DNA from: Prorocentrum cordatum | Lineage: Eukaryota > Sar > Dinophyceae > Prorocentrales > Prorocentraceae | Direction: 5' to 3' | Assembly: GCA_963575745.1 (NCBI GenBank) | Contig: CAUYUJ010015704.1 | Location: 599,340 to 661,339 of the forward strand | DNA length: 62,000 nucleotides | Shown here: piece by piece, positions 11,616 to 22,185 of the stretch | How the letters are laid out: every line of letters begins with the position of its first letter | Position numbering within the stretch: position 1 is the first letter of the stretch | Made by a program: the position numbers and the translations under genes | Notes under the pieces: model-generated | Database searches by the model: none | What the model was told of the DNA's origin: nothing | What the model saw: only the letters and a program-made list of their open reading frames with translations

Positions 11616-12995
11616 AGCCCGTTGACCGCCCCTCCCCCCAGCGCCCCCAGGCTTCCGGAGGAGTGGCGGCTTTGGTGGGTCCGGGAGGTGTATCCCAGAG
11701 ATCGGCCTCCGAGGGGGGCCGCGTTTTGCCCATGGGTACCTGAGCCTTGACCGCCAGAAACAATTTCGAGCACCAAGGAAACACCGAGACTGGAGGGTTT
11801 TCCTGTGTCGGGCCCTGTGAGACGATACTGGTTCGACACCTTGCCAGCGTGTCGGACAGACCCTGCCTCGATACTTTTCTGGGTGCTCGAATTTGTTTGG
11901 GGATGTGGCCCTTTAAGTACGATGGGAACAACATGATCCATGGGGTCTGTCAAGCAGGCTGGTTCGGACGAAGGGGGGGTATCGTTCGGAGCATGTCGTT
12001 CCTGAGATCGTCGGCACAACAGCTGGTGCTGCAAGGAGTGCAGTAGTTCTGCATCGTGGTATCAGGAGGACCTCTTCACACAGATCTGTCGCGATCCGTG
12101 AGACACAGCGAGGCAAGGTAGTAATTCTGGCAGACATCCCCATCCTCGTTGAGTTGAAGGTGCATCCCGTCAAAGCGCTGGGAGAAGCAGTCAGGAGTAC
12201 CTTCGGGGGTGGGTTGGGAACGAAGACCGGCGAAGGGCCAGGAGGAGAGAAGCAGACAAGCACACGATGGAAGACGCCGACACCTGCTGAGCTTCGAGAC
12301 CTCCAGGGAGCCTCCCAGAGGCCCACGATCACCCAGGTTCCCCGCGGGCTCTCGAAGATTCTCGCGCTTCGCGTGGCGCGGCCTGGGCTGGAGCTCGGGC
12401 GCGAGGTCACTCGCGCGGCGCGCTTCTTCGAGGGGGAGGCGCTGGGGCGCGAGGGCGCGAAGATGTCATCGCGCGTCGCGCAGCGCGGGGCGGTGCGCGA
12501 AGTTGGGCGACTTGGGGATCACCGATCCCTCTGAAACCCTGGTCTCGTCGTCGTCCACCGCGGGGCTGCGCCCTCCCCGTGGCGCCAGAGGTCGGAGGGA
12601 GCGAGCCGGGCGGACAGCTCTGAGCGCGCGCCGTGCGCGCGCCGGCGGCGTCGATGCAGACGACGTCGACGACGTTGACAACGACGCTGTTTCAGACAAC
12701 GACGGCACCGACGACGGCGACGACGACGGGCGACGACGACGACGACCTCGACGCAGACGACGCGCGCGCGTGCGTGCTCCGCGGGCGCGCCGCGAGGCCA
12801 GATGCCAGGCATGGTGGCCTGAGGCCCAGACCTCACGCGCCGGGGCGGGGGCGAGAGGAGCCCCGGGCCCGCAGGGGTCGTCAATAGGAGGAGGTGGGAT
12901 GCGGTCAAGACTGAAGTAAGGAGCTCCTTCGTTCTTTGTGCATAGCGTCCCTTGCGGCAGCGCGTCGTCTGCACAGTCAAGACGTTGAAATCATC
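11616..12995. other. Non-genic GC-rich region with a GAC-rich tract
   Basis: No recognised gene. A degenerate GAC/GGC trinucleotide tract lies near 12650-12775. Several long frames overlap on both strands because of base composition. Confidence 0.5.
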
Positions 12996-13158
12996 GGGGA
13001 ACAAACGATGACATAAACGTAAGCTTTCGGGGTCCGCGCGGATTTCTGGGATCTGCGCTGGAGCTCCCTCCGCCCGCTAGGGAGGGGGGTCCAGCGCCGA
13101 TCCAACAAATCAGCGAGTACCTCCGAAACCTTCTGCTTCTGTCGGTGCTTGTTTGTCG
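12996..13158. mobile_element. Foldback family B, copy 2
   Basis: The left arm contains ACATAAACGTAAGCTTTCGG followed by GGTCCGCGCGGATTTCTGGG. The right arm contains AGCGCCGATCC and an inverted counterpart of the left arm. It is the most diverged of the three copies. Confidence 0.55.
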
Positions 13159-13543
13159 AAGCGTACTTCTGGCTCACGGGGGGGCTCTGGTTTTCGGGCC
13201 GGCCGCTCCTTCAGATATGGGTCGGGGAACCTGTTCGAAGCCGACCGTGGCCAGCACGATCACTGTACAGCGGGCACGGGGGCTGGGGTCAACCCCAGCT
13301 CTGAAGGAGGGGCACCTCCGTGCTCATCGCGTTTGAGGTCTCCACTTCGAGCGCCCTTGATTCGGAGCATCTCGAGGGGGCCTCGGACCTTCGCCGAAGG
13401 GGCCAATGCTCTGGATCCGCTTTCCCGTGGCCACGTTCCGGCTGTGCGGCAGGTTCGTGTCGACGCGGCGGCGTCCCCCGCGCGGGCGTTCCAGGCTGAT
13501 CGCCGGCGGCGGCCTGGAATCGGCCGACATCGAGCGGTCCGCA
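13159..13543. other. Unassigned GC-rich sequence
   Basis: No domain or repeat is recognised. A minus-strand frame continues from the adjacent family D repeat, but its extension has no recognisable features. Confidence 0.4.
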
Positions 13544-13672
13544 TCTTAGCGGCCTCGATGCGCCCGTTGTGAAACGCAACATGTGCCGTGCTCACAACGT
13601 CGATGTCAATACGCTGCGTGTTGGCTCGCCACGTGTTGGCTCGCGTTCGGTCGAGCGTGTCGCGCCAGACCT
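13544..13672 (-). repeat. Dispersed repeat family D, copy 1 (possible coding relic)
   Basis: It aligns with 53742-53868 at roughly 70% by eye, from CTTAGC.GCCTCGATG to GCGTCAGACC-like ends. The minus-strand translation keeps a similar peptide in both copies: QRI..DV..T..V.F..G.IEAAK, 15 of 27 positions identical. It may be a remnant of a retrotransposon ORF, but I could not assign a domain. Confidence 0.5.
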
Positions 13673-13759
13673 GCGCTTCCAGCCTAGACGTGTTGGGCTC
13701 CGTGCCAACACACTAACCCCGGTAAGCAATCAGGAAACCCCCCTCGCCCCCCCCCCTCA

Positions 13760-15198
13760 TCGGAGGAAATTATAACGCTTCCGGCACCGGGGCCGGGGCG
13801 GAAGCGATATCCCCCGCAGGTCACCAGAGGTCCGCGGAGGGGAGGTCCCTGGAGGTTCCCAGGAGGTATCCAGAAAGGCCTCCACAAGCCTCTGAATGCC
13901 CGGTCTCCTTGTAGTCCAGAGCCCAGCGACAAGGCGCACCTGCCCAGAGTCGCTTCCTGTGATTATGTGCGTTTCTGTGAGATTCCTCAGAGATTCTTTT
14001 GATACTCCGATTGGCTTCTTTTGAGATTCCTTGCCGTTTCCATTGTGATTCTTTTGTGGCTCCTTTGAGACTCCTCTGGTGTTCCTTTGATGTCATTCTG
14101 GGGGTCCCTTGAGGTTACGGTCATATCCCTTTGATGCCCCATTGCTTAAGGGAGCATCACATCGACATCCGGGGCCGGTGGATTATTTCATTTTTCAATA
14201 AATGTGCTAACATATCGCGGGGGGGGGTCGCGGAATCCGTCTGCGATATCTCTCCGTGGACTCTCCCATAGGATCCCCTGAAATAATCAATTTCCCTAGT
14301 GCGGTCGCAATAGGGATTGCTTATGTCCACGAGAGCCCGCGTTTTCCAAATTCTTTAGATTCCTTCGTGGTTCGTTTGAGCTGCCGCTGCGATGCCTTTG
14401 CGATTTCTGTTGGGTTCCTTTGAGATTGCCTTGAACTTCCATTGGCTCGTTTGATATCATGCGTGGGGTTCTGTGTGATATTCTTATGGGATTCCTTTGG
14501 GGGTCCTTTCAAGTTCCTCTGACATTCCTTCGACAATCCCTGAAGGGAGCATCACATCGACCTCCGGTGCCTGTGGATTATTTTATTTTCAATAAACGTG
14601 CTAACATATCGCGGGGGGGGTCGCGGAATCCGTCTGCGATATCCCTCCGTGGACTCGCCCATACTACCCCCTGAAACAAAAAACAAGTTCCCGATTGCGG
14701 TCGCAATAGGGTTTGCTTATGTCCACGCGAGCCCGCGTTTTCCAGATTCCTTAGATTCCTTCGTGGTTCGTTTGAGCTGCCGCTGAGATGCCTTTGCGAT
14801 TTCTGTGGGGTTCCTTTGAGATTACTTTGAATTTCCAATAGGGTTCCTTTGAGATTCTGCGTGGGCTTCCTTCGGAGATTCCTCTGGGATTCCTTTGGGG
14901 GGTCCTTTCAAGTATAGCTGCTTGCGGTGATTTCATTGTTTGTCATTTTTGATTTACCTTTGATTTCCTATGCGCGTCAGTTTCCCAGTTTTCTAGCAAG
15001 GCGGGAACCCATTGGCAAGCGTTCGTGCGCATTGGTTCTTCAGGCTGTCGCCTCACGTTGCCGCCAGCTTCAGGCCCGGGGGGGGGGGCAAAATAATTAG
15101 TGATTTTATTTTTTTTATGTGCTAAGGATATCGCCGGAGGGCGCCGCCCAAAATAATTATTCATTTTATTTTCTGTGCTAACGATATCGCGGGGGGGG
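13760..15198 (+). repeat. ~395-bp tandem repeat with GTGCTAAC(G)ATATCGCGG motif
   Basis: Two full units of 395 bp (about 14138-14532 and 14533-14925) share GGGAGCATCACATCGAC at 14150 and 14545. Within each, GATTCCTTTGAG-like 11-12 bp subrepeats precede an AT-rich stretch and the motif GTGCTAACATATCGCGGGGG. That motif occurs near 14204 and 14598 and, as GTGCTAA.GATATCGC, near 15119 and 15174. The last two copies belong to a separate ~55-64 bp tandem beside a G-run. No gene is seen. Confidence 0.85.
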
Positions 15199-15660
15199 TG
15201 ACTGTTTGCTTCCCGGGGTTACGTGTTGCGTGTTGCGCATCGGAGCTTCGCAGGTCTGCCTTATCGGGGATCCGCGACAATTTCAGGTTGAACGATCCAC
15301 GCGGTGTCAGATCCCAGCCCCGACATCTTCACGACGCGGCCTTGCCGTATGGATATGAGACGCTCCGGAGAGGTCTTTACCTTCGAGAGATCACGCAACT
15401 GATTTCTCTCGCTCGGCGGAAGCCGGTGTAGGTAAATTCGAAGCCGCCTCCGCTGGCAAAAGGAAGTTCGGAGGAAGTAGAGGATGTATACCAACAGGTT
15501 GTCAACATTGTTGGGCTCATGGGTTCTAGAACCAGCCATAGTGTTCTTGATGAGGCTCCCAGAGTTTCCACGCTGATTGTTGGAGGGGCATCCTCGCGAA
15601 TTGAGAATAATGGGAAAGCGTTAATACAAAGATAGCAATTTGAATCCATACTTGGTTCCC
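15199..15660 (+). pseudogene. Possible LINE endonuclease N-terminal scrap
   Basis: The plus strand near 15460-15620 encodes VYQQVVNIVGLMGSRTSHS and then VSTLIVGGASS before a stop. The NIVGL-x-G-(S/T)-R pattern resembles the start of the apurinic-like endonuclease domain of LINEs, where D-I-V-G-L-x-G/E-T is common. The LINE at 47-50 kb has IVGLAGTASR at that position. It lies about 250 bp upstream of an RT fragment on the same strand. The match is short; an unrelated sequence is quite possible. Confidence 0.25.
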
Positions 15661-15865
15661 CTGTTCACGCCCTAATGCAGAGGTCGTCGATGAGGGAGGG
15701 GGTGCTGGAGCCCAGAAAGGAGTGTGTCGAGGAGGGCGGCCTTACAAGATGGCGGGGGAGGGGTTCTGAGGACCCCTCCCGCCCTCTCACGTAGAAACCC
15801 CGAGCCCCTTCCAGATTGCCCCCTGTCTTCGCGCATCCCCCCCTTCCACCCCGATTGCCTTTGGA

Positions 15866-16583
15866 CCACGATTGCCTTTGGACAGCTTTGCAGGAGCAGA
15901 ACGTGCCGACACCGTACATCACCCTACTACGGAAGTTCTACAGCGGGCAGGTGGCCACTGTGAAGACAGACGTCAGCAGCAGGAGCTTCAGCATAGAACG
16001 CGGTGTCAAACAAGGCGACCCACTCAGCTCTTACCTCTTCAACGCCCTGCTGGAGTACGTGTTCCGTCATTGCAAACCAACTTGGGAAAGAAAGGGATTT
16101 GGTATACAGCTGGGGCACACAAAGCTCACGCTTCTTACTAATCTACGATTTGCTGATGATGTCTTATTGCTCGCGACAAATCTGCGCCAACTCAAGTGCA
16201 TTCTGCATGACCTCAAACGCACAGCTGCGAAGTGCGGGCTTGAGTTGCACCCTGGCAAGACCAATATCCTTACGAACGTCAGCAGGGGGCACGGGCAAAC
16301 GACGAGTCATGCCGACATCGACGGCGACGTGATTGCAATCCTCAGAGCCGGAGAGACCACCAAGTATTTGGGACGGAAGCTGACCTTCCACGACTACCAC
16401 CAATCTGAGCTTTCCAACCGAATTGCAATGGGATGGGGCGCGTTCAACAAATTCCACGACGAACTAACAAGCAGCCGATATCCTCTCCATAGCAGGCTAA
16501 GACTTTTCAATGGTACGGTGACGCCTACTGTCATGTATGGCTGCACCTCGTGGGCGCTCACCAAGGACATGCTCTTAGCACTG
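15866..16583 (+). mobile_element. RTE-like LINE reverse transcriptase fragment
   Basis: An uninterrupted frame encodes about 240 residues of a non-LTR reverse transcriptase. Visible landmarks in order are: LDHDCLWTAL just after the expected motif A; GVKQGDPLSSYLFNALLEYV (motif B region, with QGDP); RFADDVLLLA (motif C, FADD at 16149-16160); LELHPGKTNIL (motif D region); KYLGRKLTF (motif E region); and YGCTSWALTKDM in the thumb. The QGDPLS, FADD and YGC..WALTK combination is typical of the RTE/BovB side of LINEs. The 5' end is cut inside the finger/palm, where GATTGCCTTTGGAC is duplicated in tandem near 15855-15882. The 3' end stops about 10 residues after WALTK. Both truncations mean it cannot be active, yet no stop or frameshift is present, which points to a recent insertion or capture. 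Upstream frame extension to 15816 is not RT-like. Confidence 0.9.
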
Positions 16584-16739
16584 ACCCCCCCTCGCGGAGG
16601 GCAGGTTAGGCCGTCCCCCAAGGCGTGCCGCACAGGGGGGGGGGGACCAGGGGCTGTCCTCCCCTCCTCCGCCCTCCCCCTCCCTGCCTCCCTCTCCTCA
16701 TCCTCCTTCCGCAGCCCTCCCTTCAGGAGGGGGGGTAAT

Positions 16740-16864
16740 CGCCGATCCCCAGGACATATAAAAGCATGTGGGAAGTGGAGGGGAACACGGCAATCCACAA
16801 AGTACAGAACAATGCATGGGAATCCTATTAGTTGTGTCTATTTATTTGTGTGTCCCTGGCCCCC
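16740..16864 (+). repeat. Dispersed repeat family C, copy 2
   Basis: Aligns along its length with 11489-11615 and 59640-59761. Shared blocks include GGGAAGTGGAGGGGAA and GTGTGTCCCTGG. It lies about 150 bp downstream of the RT fragment. Confidence 0.75.
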
Positions 16865-17496
16865 TCTGTATCTATCAGCCTTCGCCCTCCTTCCTCCCCC
16901 TCTTCCTTTCGTCCTCCTCGAGGTTGGCGGAGGGGGAAATGAGGGATGGGCGGGGGACGAAGGGGATGAGGGCAGAAAGGGGGCAGGGAGAGAAGGTGGA
17001 GTAGGATGGGGACGGGGCGGGGGAAGATGAGGAGATCGAGCAGGAGGAGGGAGAGGGGGAATGAGAGTGGGAAGAGACGGTGGGATGGGGATACGGAGGA
17101 GGATGAGAAGGAGGAGGAGGAGGAGGACGAGGAGGGACAAGACGGGGAAGGGAGAGAAGGGCGGGCGACTGCAAGTGATGGGAATCTCGCTCGCCGTGCC
17201 GCCACCTACCGCTGGTGGCATGTATTGGTTTCAGTACGGTGCTTGCGCGGCGTAGGGTAGGAATGGGGCCAGCCTCGATTTTTTTCTGAATGGCGACTCC
17301 AGCAGAGCAGGAGGCGATGCACAACAAGTGGGAAACACGAGAAGGACGAGGGAGCGGAGTCGCCGTAGGAGGCTGAGGAGGAGCAAGCGGCGAGGAGGAA
17401 AGTGGATGCACATTCACAACCCATTGTCTTCGGTCGCCCCCTCTTTACCTATCTCGTCTGGGCCCCCTCCCGTAGCCAGGTCGTGACTCAAGATGT
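16865..17496. other. GA-rich tract and unassigned sequence
   Basis: From about 16915 to 17165 the plus strand is a degenerate purine-rich tract (GGA, GAGGA, GGGGA). The remaining 300 bp holds no recognisable gene or repeat. Confidence 0.6.
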
Positions 17497-18507
17497 TTGC
17501 TGCCGTCGGCAGGCAGTGGATACCGCTGCGCCACTTTCAGGCCACGCGTGCCCTCGACCATCACGTCTTACACCTTCGGCGGGGCTTTTGGCATGTGGGC
17601 TCTGATGCGCACGAGGAGACTTCGTCGACGGCTTTGCTCACGCCATTCTGGTAGAGCTGAGGGTGCTCGTAGAAGTGGCACGATGATACGCAACAAGCAC
17701 AGGCCTCGCCATGACGACAAGGACGGCAAGTATTACGCAGCATTGCAGTTCGCCCCTGAGAGGGGGCAGGCACCGCCGCCCCACCATTTCTGGATCCTGG
17801 AGACTACGTGGGAGCGGCGGCCGCTCCGCGCGCGCGAGTGGGAGATGCTCTGGTGTTGGTGCTGGTGCTTCCGCTTGGAGGCCTCGCGGGGCTCAATAGA
17901 GTGGACATTGGGTTCTTCAACGAGCTCTCTGTCGTATGACCCTGAGCCCAGGACGGCCGCAGAGAAGCTGGAGGAATTGAAAGCAGCGAGCTCTGTGTCG
18001 CATGATCCTGAGGCTAGGACGGCCGCAGAGAGGCTGGAGGAACTGAACAAAAACCGTCGGGTTCGTCCCAGAAAGCGTGGCGAGGAGTGTCTTGAGTCTT
18101 TCATTCGTCCCAGGGGGACCTCTGGAGGGGCCCCAAACGGAGCCAGAATGGGTCAGGTGCGGCGACTTGGGGTGAACGATGAAAACAAGAACGGGCAAAA
18201 AAGCAGTCGGGGTTTGTTTGCGGCTCCTGGAAGAGCCCCTGGAGGCTCTGAGGGGTCGCCCCAGATGGGCGAAATACGGTGCCGAGAAGGCGGCCATCCG
18301 AGAGGCTGTCAGGACGGTCGTAGAAAGCATGCCTGGGTGCTAAGATGGCCGCAAGAGCCAGCGGAAATACACGGGAGCTCCGAGAGAGGCGCACGGAAAA
18401 GTGCGAGAAGGCAAGACTCATCAACATCCGATGTGTTTTACGATGTTTTGTTACTTGTTCGGGTGTTCTGGTGCATGTGGCTCGAAAAGAGGTGGAAAGG
18501 CATCTGA
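17497..18507 (+). CDS. Uncertain ORF with a 22-residue tandem repeat
   Basis: A plus-strand frame of 336 codons is open from 17497 to 18507. It contains an in-frame duplication of 22 residues (66 bp: 17923-17988 and 17989-18054) of the form S.S.DPE.RTAAE.LEEL, which would be helical and acidic. Before it lies a Trp/Cys-rich stretch (EMLWCWCWCFRLE). After it come basic, Gly/Arg-rich and Lys-rich segments. I recognise no family. The start codon is arbitrary: there is no nearby spliced-leader relict or other support. A long frame on the minus strand overlaps it, so open length alone is weak evidence in such GC-rich DNA. It could be an exon, a relic of a repeat-encoded protein, or chance. Confidence 0.2.
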   Translation: MLPSAGSGYRCATFRPRVPSTITSYTFGGAFGMWALMRTRRLRRRLCSRHSGRAEGARRSGTMIRNKHRPRHDDKDGKYYAALQFAPERGQAPPPHHFWILETTWERRPLRAREWEMLWCWCWCFRLEASRGSIEWTLGSSTSSLSYDPEPRTAAEKLEELKAASSVSHDPEARTAAERLEELNKNRRVRPRKRGEECLESFIRPRGTSGGAPNGARMGQVRRLGVNDENKNGQKSSRGLFAAPGRAPGGSEGSPQMGEIRCREGGHPRGCQDGRRKHAWVLRWPQEPAEIHGSSERGARKSARRQDSSTSDVFYDVLLLVRVFWCMWLEKRWKGI

Positions 18508-19234
18508 AACGGCTCAAAGTGGCCTGAAGGAGGGTGAAAACGAGCCCAGAAGAGCATCAGGAGGCCCGAAAAGCCGGCCCAGTGGGCTCCTGGAGGGGTC
18601 TCTGAGAGCGCCTGGCGGCGTCTGGATGGCTAGAGCGTGAAAGGGGGGTCGTCTCGGGACGGAAATGGCGGCCAGAAGGCGCCCCGGCCGCAGCCGGGGC
18701 CCCCAGGCCGGCGGAATGAGCGAGGCGCGGAGAGGACCCTAGGAGGGGTTGCGAGGGCTCAGAGGCAGGGCTAGACATGGTAAGTGCGCTGGAGAGAAGA
18801 TTTACACAAAGCACTATTGAAGACCATGCTGTGGATCTCACGCGCCGTACCCAGTGGGGCGGCGGATCGATTTGCGCATTCCCCTGGCCCCCCTCAGGGA
18901 ACTCGGGGGCGGTGTTGGTCGAGTATGGGATCGACTACATAATTAATTTGCACCAGAGTTCATGTCCTCGAATCTAGGAGAAACAACAGGTTTGGGGTAA
19001 GTCAACTCTGTTGTCGATCCCCTATCCGAATTGGAGCACCTTGGGCCAACTTGGGGCTAGCTTGGAGTTTTTTCCAAATTTTGTGGGGCCACATGCTGGG
19101 GCCATATGGAGGAGGCCTGCCGCCCAAGACGCGCGGGCGCGCCAATGCTCCAGGGCGCTCGGCAGGGAAACCCGTCCACGGACCGCCAGGACGCTGGACG
19201 CACGTGGCGTGGCCAGCCTCGCGAGCGCACATCC
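18508..19234. other. Unassigned region with an imperfect inverted repeat
   Basis: No gene is recognised. Around 18912-18960 and 18988-19036 the sequence forms an imperfect inverted pair, (A/T)GTAGTCGATCCCATACTCGA-like against TTGTCGATCCCCTATCCGA. A related single block, AGTCAATTCTGTAGTCGATC, occurs near 34760. Confidence 0.4.
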
Positions 19235-19366
19235 CTTGGCATCGGACGTGTGCATTATTTTCCTCTCGGCGAGGACCATCGAGAGGAACATCCTGGGTCC
19301 TCGAGCAAGAGGAGCACGCACGTCAACGAAAGATGCACGGGGGATGGACGTCCGAGCGATGGCAAG
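19235..19366. mobile_element. MITE-like foldback family A, copy 2
   Basis: The ends CTTGGCATCGGACGTG (left) and GGACGTCCGAGCGATGGCAAG-like (right) are inverted relative to each other and match copy 1 at 10686-10802. The interior keeps GAGGACCATCGAG and ATCCTGG. It is 132 bp against 117 bp for copy 1. Confidence 0.65.
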
Positions 19367-20163
19367 ACCCCGTCTCTGCACGGCGCACGGCCATGGCGTG
19401 GCCGGGCGCGGCGTCCTGCCGACTGCGCACTTTCCGCGCGCGGCCGCCGCACCCTCACGCCTCTGGGCCTGTGCTTTCCAGGCTCCCTTCTGTGCGTTGT
19501 AGGAGTGTCCGTGGCCCAAGGTGCCCTCAGCTCTTCGTTCAGTTTGGGGGCTCCTGGGGGGGGGGCCCTGGGCCTCGTGAGGGGTGCGCCGGAGGCCGTG
19601 GGGGCCTCCCTGGCAATCCCTGGTGCGCCTGGGTCTAGGGGCACTCGTGGCAGCACCCGAGAGGCGAGGAGCCGCCACCCCGCACGCGCGTCCCGCAGCA
19701 GTCGCGCGGGCGCGCGGCCGCGAACTGCGCGGCTCCCGGCGCCCGCCGTCGGAGGGGCGGCGGTTGGGCGTTCCCCCCGCGCGTCGGCCCTCGGCTCACC
19801 GAGCGCGCTCCACCATTCGCAGAGTGCCTACTCACAAACGTCCTCCTCTCTGTGATAGATCGCAGATCCCCCGCGGCAGGTCCAGGCCATTTGCGAGTAG
19901 CTACGTTGCGAGTGTGGGGAGCGCGCTTGTCCATCGGCAGCCACGGGCAGAGGGGGTGTGGGGCGGGAGAGGGCTTCTCAGAAGGCGCGGGCCCCATCTA
20001 TTGGATACGAGGCCAGCGCCTTCTACGAAGCAGCCTTCTCCTCAGACGCCCTCTCCCCTCCCTCCCACCCCCGCCCGTGTGCGCACCGCCAGCCTCGGCG
20101 CGAGGCTGCTCCGTCGCGGGCTCGCGCTCCCGGGCAGGGCGTTGCTCGAGCGAGCCTCTCGGC
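19367..20163. other. Unassigned GC-rich region
   Basis: Long overlapping frames on both strands are rich in Arg, Ala, Gly and Pro and carry no recognisable domain. A GGCTTCTCAGAAGGC palindrome lies near 19972. Confidence 0.4.
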
Positions 20164-20372
20164 GAGGAGCAAGAAGCCATAAGCATAGAACATGTTCGGA
20201 GGTCCGCGCGGATGTCTTGGGTCGGCGCTCGGCCCCGCCCCCCCCCCTGGCGGCGCCTCCAGCGCCGCTCCTGGTGCGCTCCGCGCGCCAGGGAGGGGGG
20301 TGGGTCCAGCGCCGATCCAGGAGATCCACGCGGACCTTTCGAAGTTCATGCTTCTGCCGCTGGTTGCTCCTC
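20164..20372. mobile_element. Foldback family B, copy 3 (best preserved)
   Basis: A 209-bp element whose ~70-bp ends are inverted copies. The left contains GGAGGTCCGCGCGGATGTCT and GGGTCGGCGCT. The right contains AGCGCCGATCC and AGATCCACGCGGACCTTTCG, then ends TGGTTGCTCCTC. The loop is the GC-rich GGCGGCGCCTCCAGCGCCGC segment. A single-strand fold of almost the whole element is possible. Confidence 0.75.
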
Positions 20373-20789
20373 CGTCGGCGAGCAGGGCACAGGAAGCTGA
20401 GCCCTCGCTGCGACGGGTCAGGGGCCCGTGGCGCTGCCTGCCGCTGCGCACGGGGCGCGCCGCCAGGAGGGGCGCGGTGTTCCCGTGGCCGCCAGAGCGG
20501 CGCAGCGCTTCGGGTGGGATGGCCAGGCGCTCTGCGCCGATGATCAGTCACCTTTATCGGTTGTTGATGACGTCCGCGGCGCCATCGCGCTGGGCTCGAC
20601 TGGGAGCTCGGGCCTCGGTCGCGGGCTCGTACTGGGGCTGGCCTGCTCATGCTTGCGCTGGGCTGCGGCTCGGGCTCGGAGCTCGGGCTCGGTCCCCCCC
20701 CCTTTCCGATGGAGGACCCGCTATTGCTTTGCAGCGTGGCTGCAATGGGACGCAGTCCCAGTCTGCAGGAGGAGGGCGGCGCGTGAGGA
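20373..20789. other. Unassigned GC-rich region
   Basis: Non-repetitive GC-rich sequence with CTCGGGCTCGG-like micro-repetition near 20600-20700. No gene is recognised. Confidence 0.4.
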
Positions 20790-21170
20790 CGAGGGCGGAG
20801 GACGAGGAAGGAGGAGGAGGAGGAGGAGGAGGAGGAGGAGGAGGACATGTCTGAACCCAAGACTCGTCAACGATGTTGCAAAACACCCTCCCTCCAAGTT
20901 TCTTCTCCATAGGCCCCTACAAGGGATCATTTCCTCTGAGAGACGTGCCCAGTTGGAAGACAACCGTGTGAACATCTTGGTCGTGCCACACAGAGCACCA
21001 GCCTTCGGACGTTGCGTCTTGACGACCCTGCATCGTGCCAGAACACCCTGCCTGGGACTTCAGCGCCGCGAATCAACGTAAATGTTGCACCCTGACAATC
21101 TGATGCTTCTCTACGACACCGCTTCTGGGACGTAAGCCATGCTAGCCCTTCAAAGTGTTAACGCTTCGCG
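20790..21170 (+). repeat. Composite dispersed element, copy 2, first part
   Basis: The (GGA)n head (about 20800-20845) and the body (GAACCCAAGACTCGTCAACG onward) match copies 1, 3 and 4, including the GTTGCGTCTTGACGA internal tandem. The sequence breaks off near 21170; the rest of the element resumes about 1 kb later. Confidence 0.8.
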
Positions 21171-21231
21171 TAACCCCACCAGCCCATCCAGAAACGATGC
21201 CCTGGAAAGTTGGGTGTGACCAGAGAGTGTA

Positions 21232-22060
21232 GGAGGAGGAGGAGGAGGAGGAGGAGGAGGAGGAGGAGGAGACAGAAGGAGAAGGATTAGGCAGATGAGG
21301 AGCAGGAGACGGGAGAGAGCGAGCAGAAGGCCAGAAGCCTCTTGGACGCCCGGGGGCTGCCCTGGAGGCTTCTTAGGCCGTCTCGGATGCCCCTTGGCGG
21401 TATAGGGGGGCCCGTGGGGCGCTTTGGGGGGGGGGGGGGCATCTTGGCGGGCCCAGGGCCGTCGTTGAGCGTCTTGGGTGCCTCGGGGATCCTCTTGAGG
21501 CCTCTTCAGGGTCTCTCGGGAGCCTCTTGGAGGCCCTTCGGGCGCCTTTTGGAGCCGTCTGGGCGCCTCTTGGGGCCCTCTCGGGGCGCTCTTGGGAGCT
21601 CTAGGGGCGCTCTTGGAGCCATCTTGGAAGACATCGGTAAACAAGAGGGAAGCTTCAATTATGGCCCCCCCTCGGGAGCTCCAACAAACGCCTCGTGGGG
21701 CGCTCTTGGAGCGCTCTTGGGGCCGTCTTGGGGCTCTCTTGGGCCCCTCTTGGGGCCCTCTTGGGCCATCTTTGAGCCATCTTGAGGCCTCGGAAGGCCA
21801 TCGGAAGCGAAAAGGCAAGAGAGCAAAACATATGTATCGTCCATAGGTGTTGGAAGGATTTTGGTCGCTTGGGGGCCTCCTTGGGGAGCTCTCGGGCCAC
21901 TTGGACACGTTTTGTAGCAGTCTTGAGGCGTCTCGGAGCATATTGGGAACCATCTTGAGCTATCTTGAAACATATTGAGCCATCTTGGAGGCCATCTTGG
22001 ACTGTCCGAGGCCCTCTCTTGGAGCTGTCTTGGGCCATCTTGGACGCTCCAACGCCATGG
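21232..22060 (+). repeat. (GGA)n tract plus CTTGGGGCC-type minisatellite
   Basis: A (GGA)n run at 21233-21270 is followed by about 720 bp of degenerate TCTTGGGGCC / GCCTCTTGG decamer-like repeats. This block lies inside composite copy 2 and separates its two parts. Long frames on both strands come from the repeat. Confidence 0.8.
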
Positions 22061-22185
22061 GAGGCGCCCCGTCCAGGTCCAGGGGAGGGGGTAGGGGTAG
22101 GGGCAAACCCCTCCCCGAAGGGGAAGAAGAGGGTTGAAAGAGGAGCCTCGCTAGACCAGCTACGCCCAGAGGGCTCCCCCTGGCA

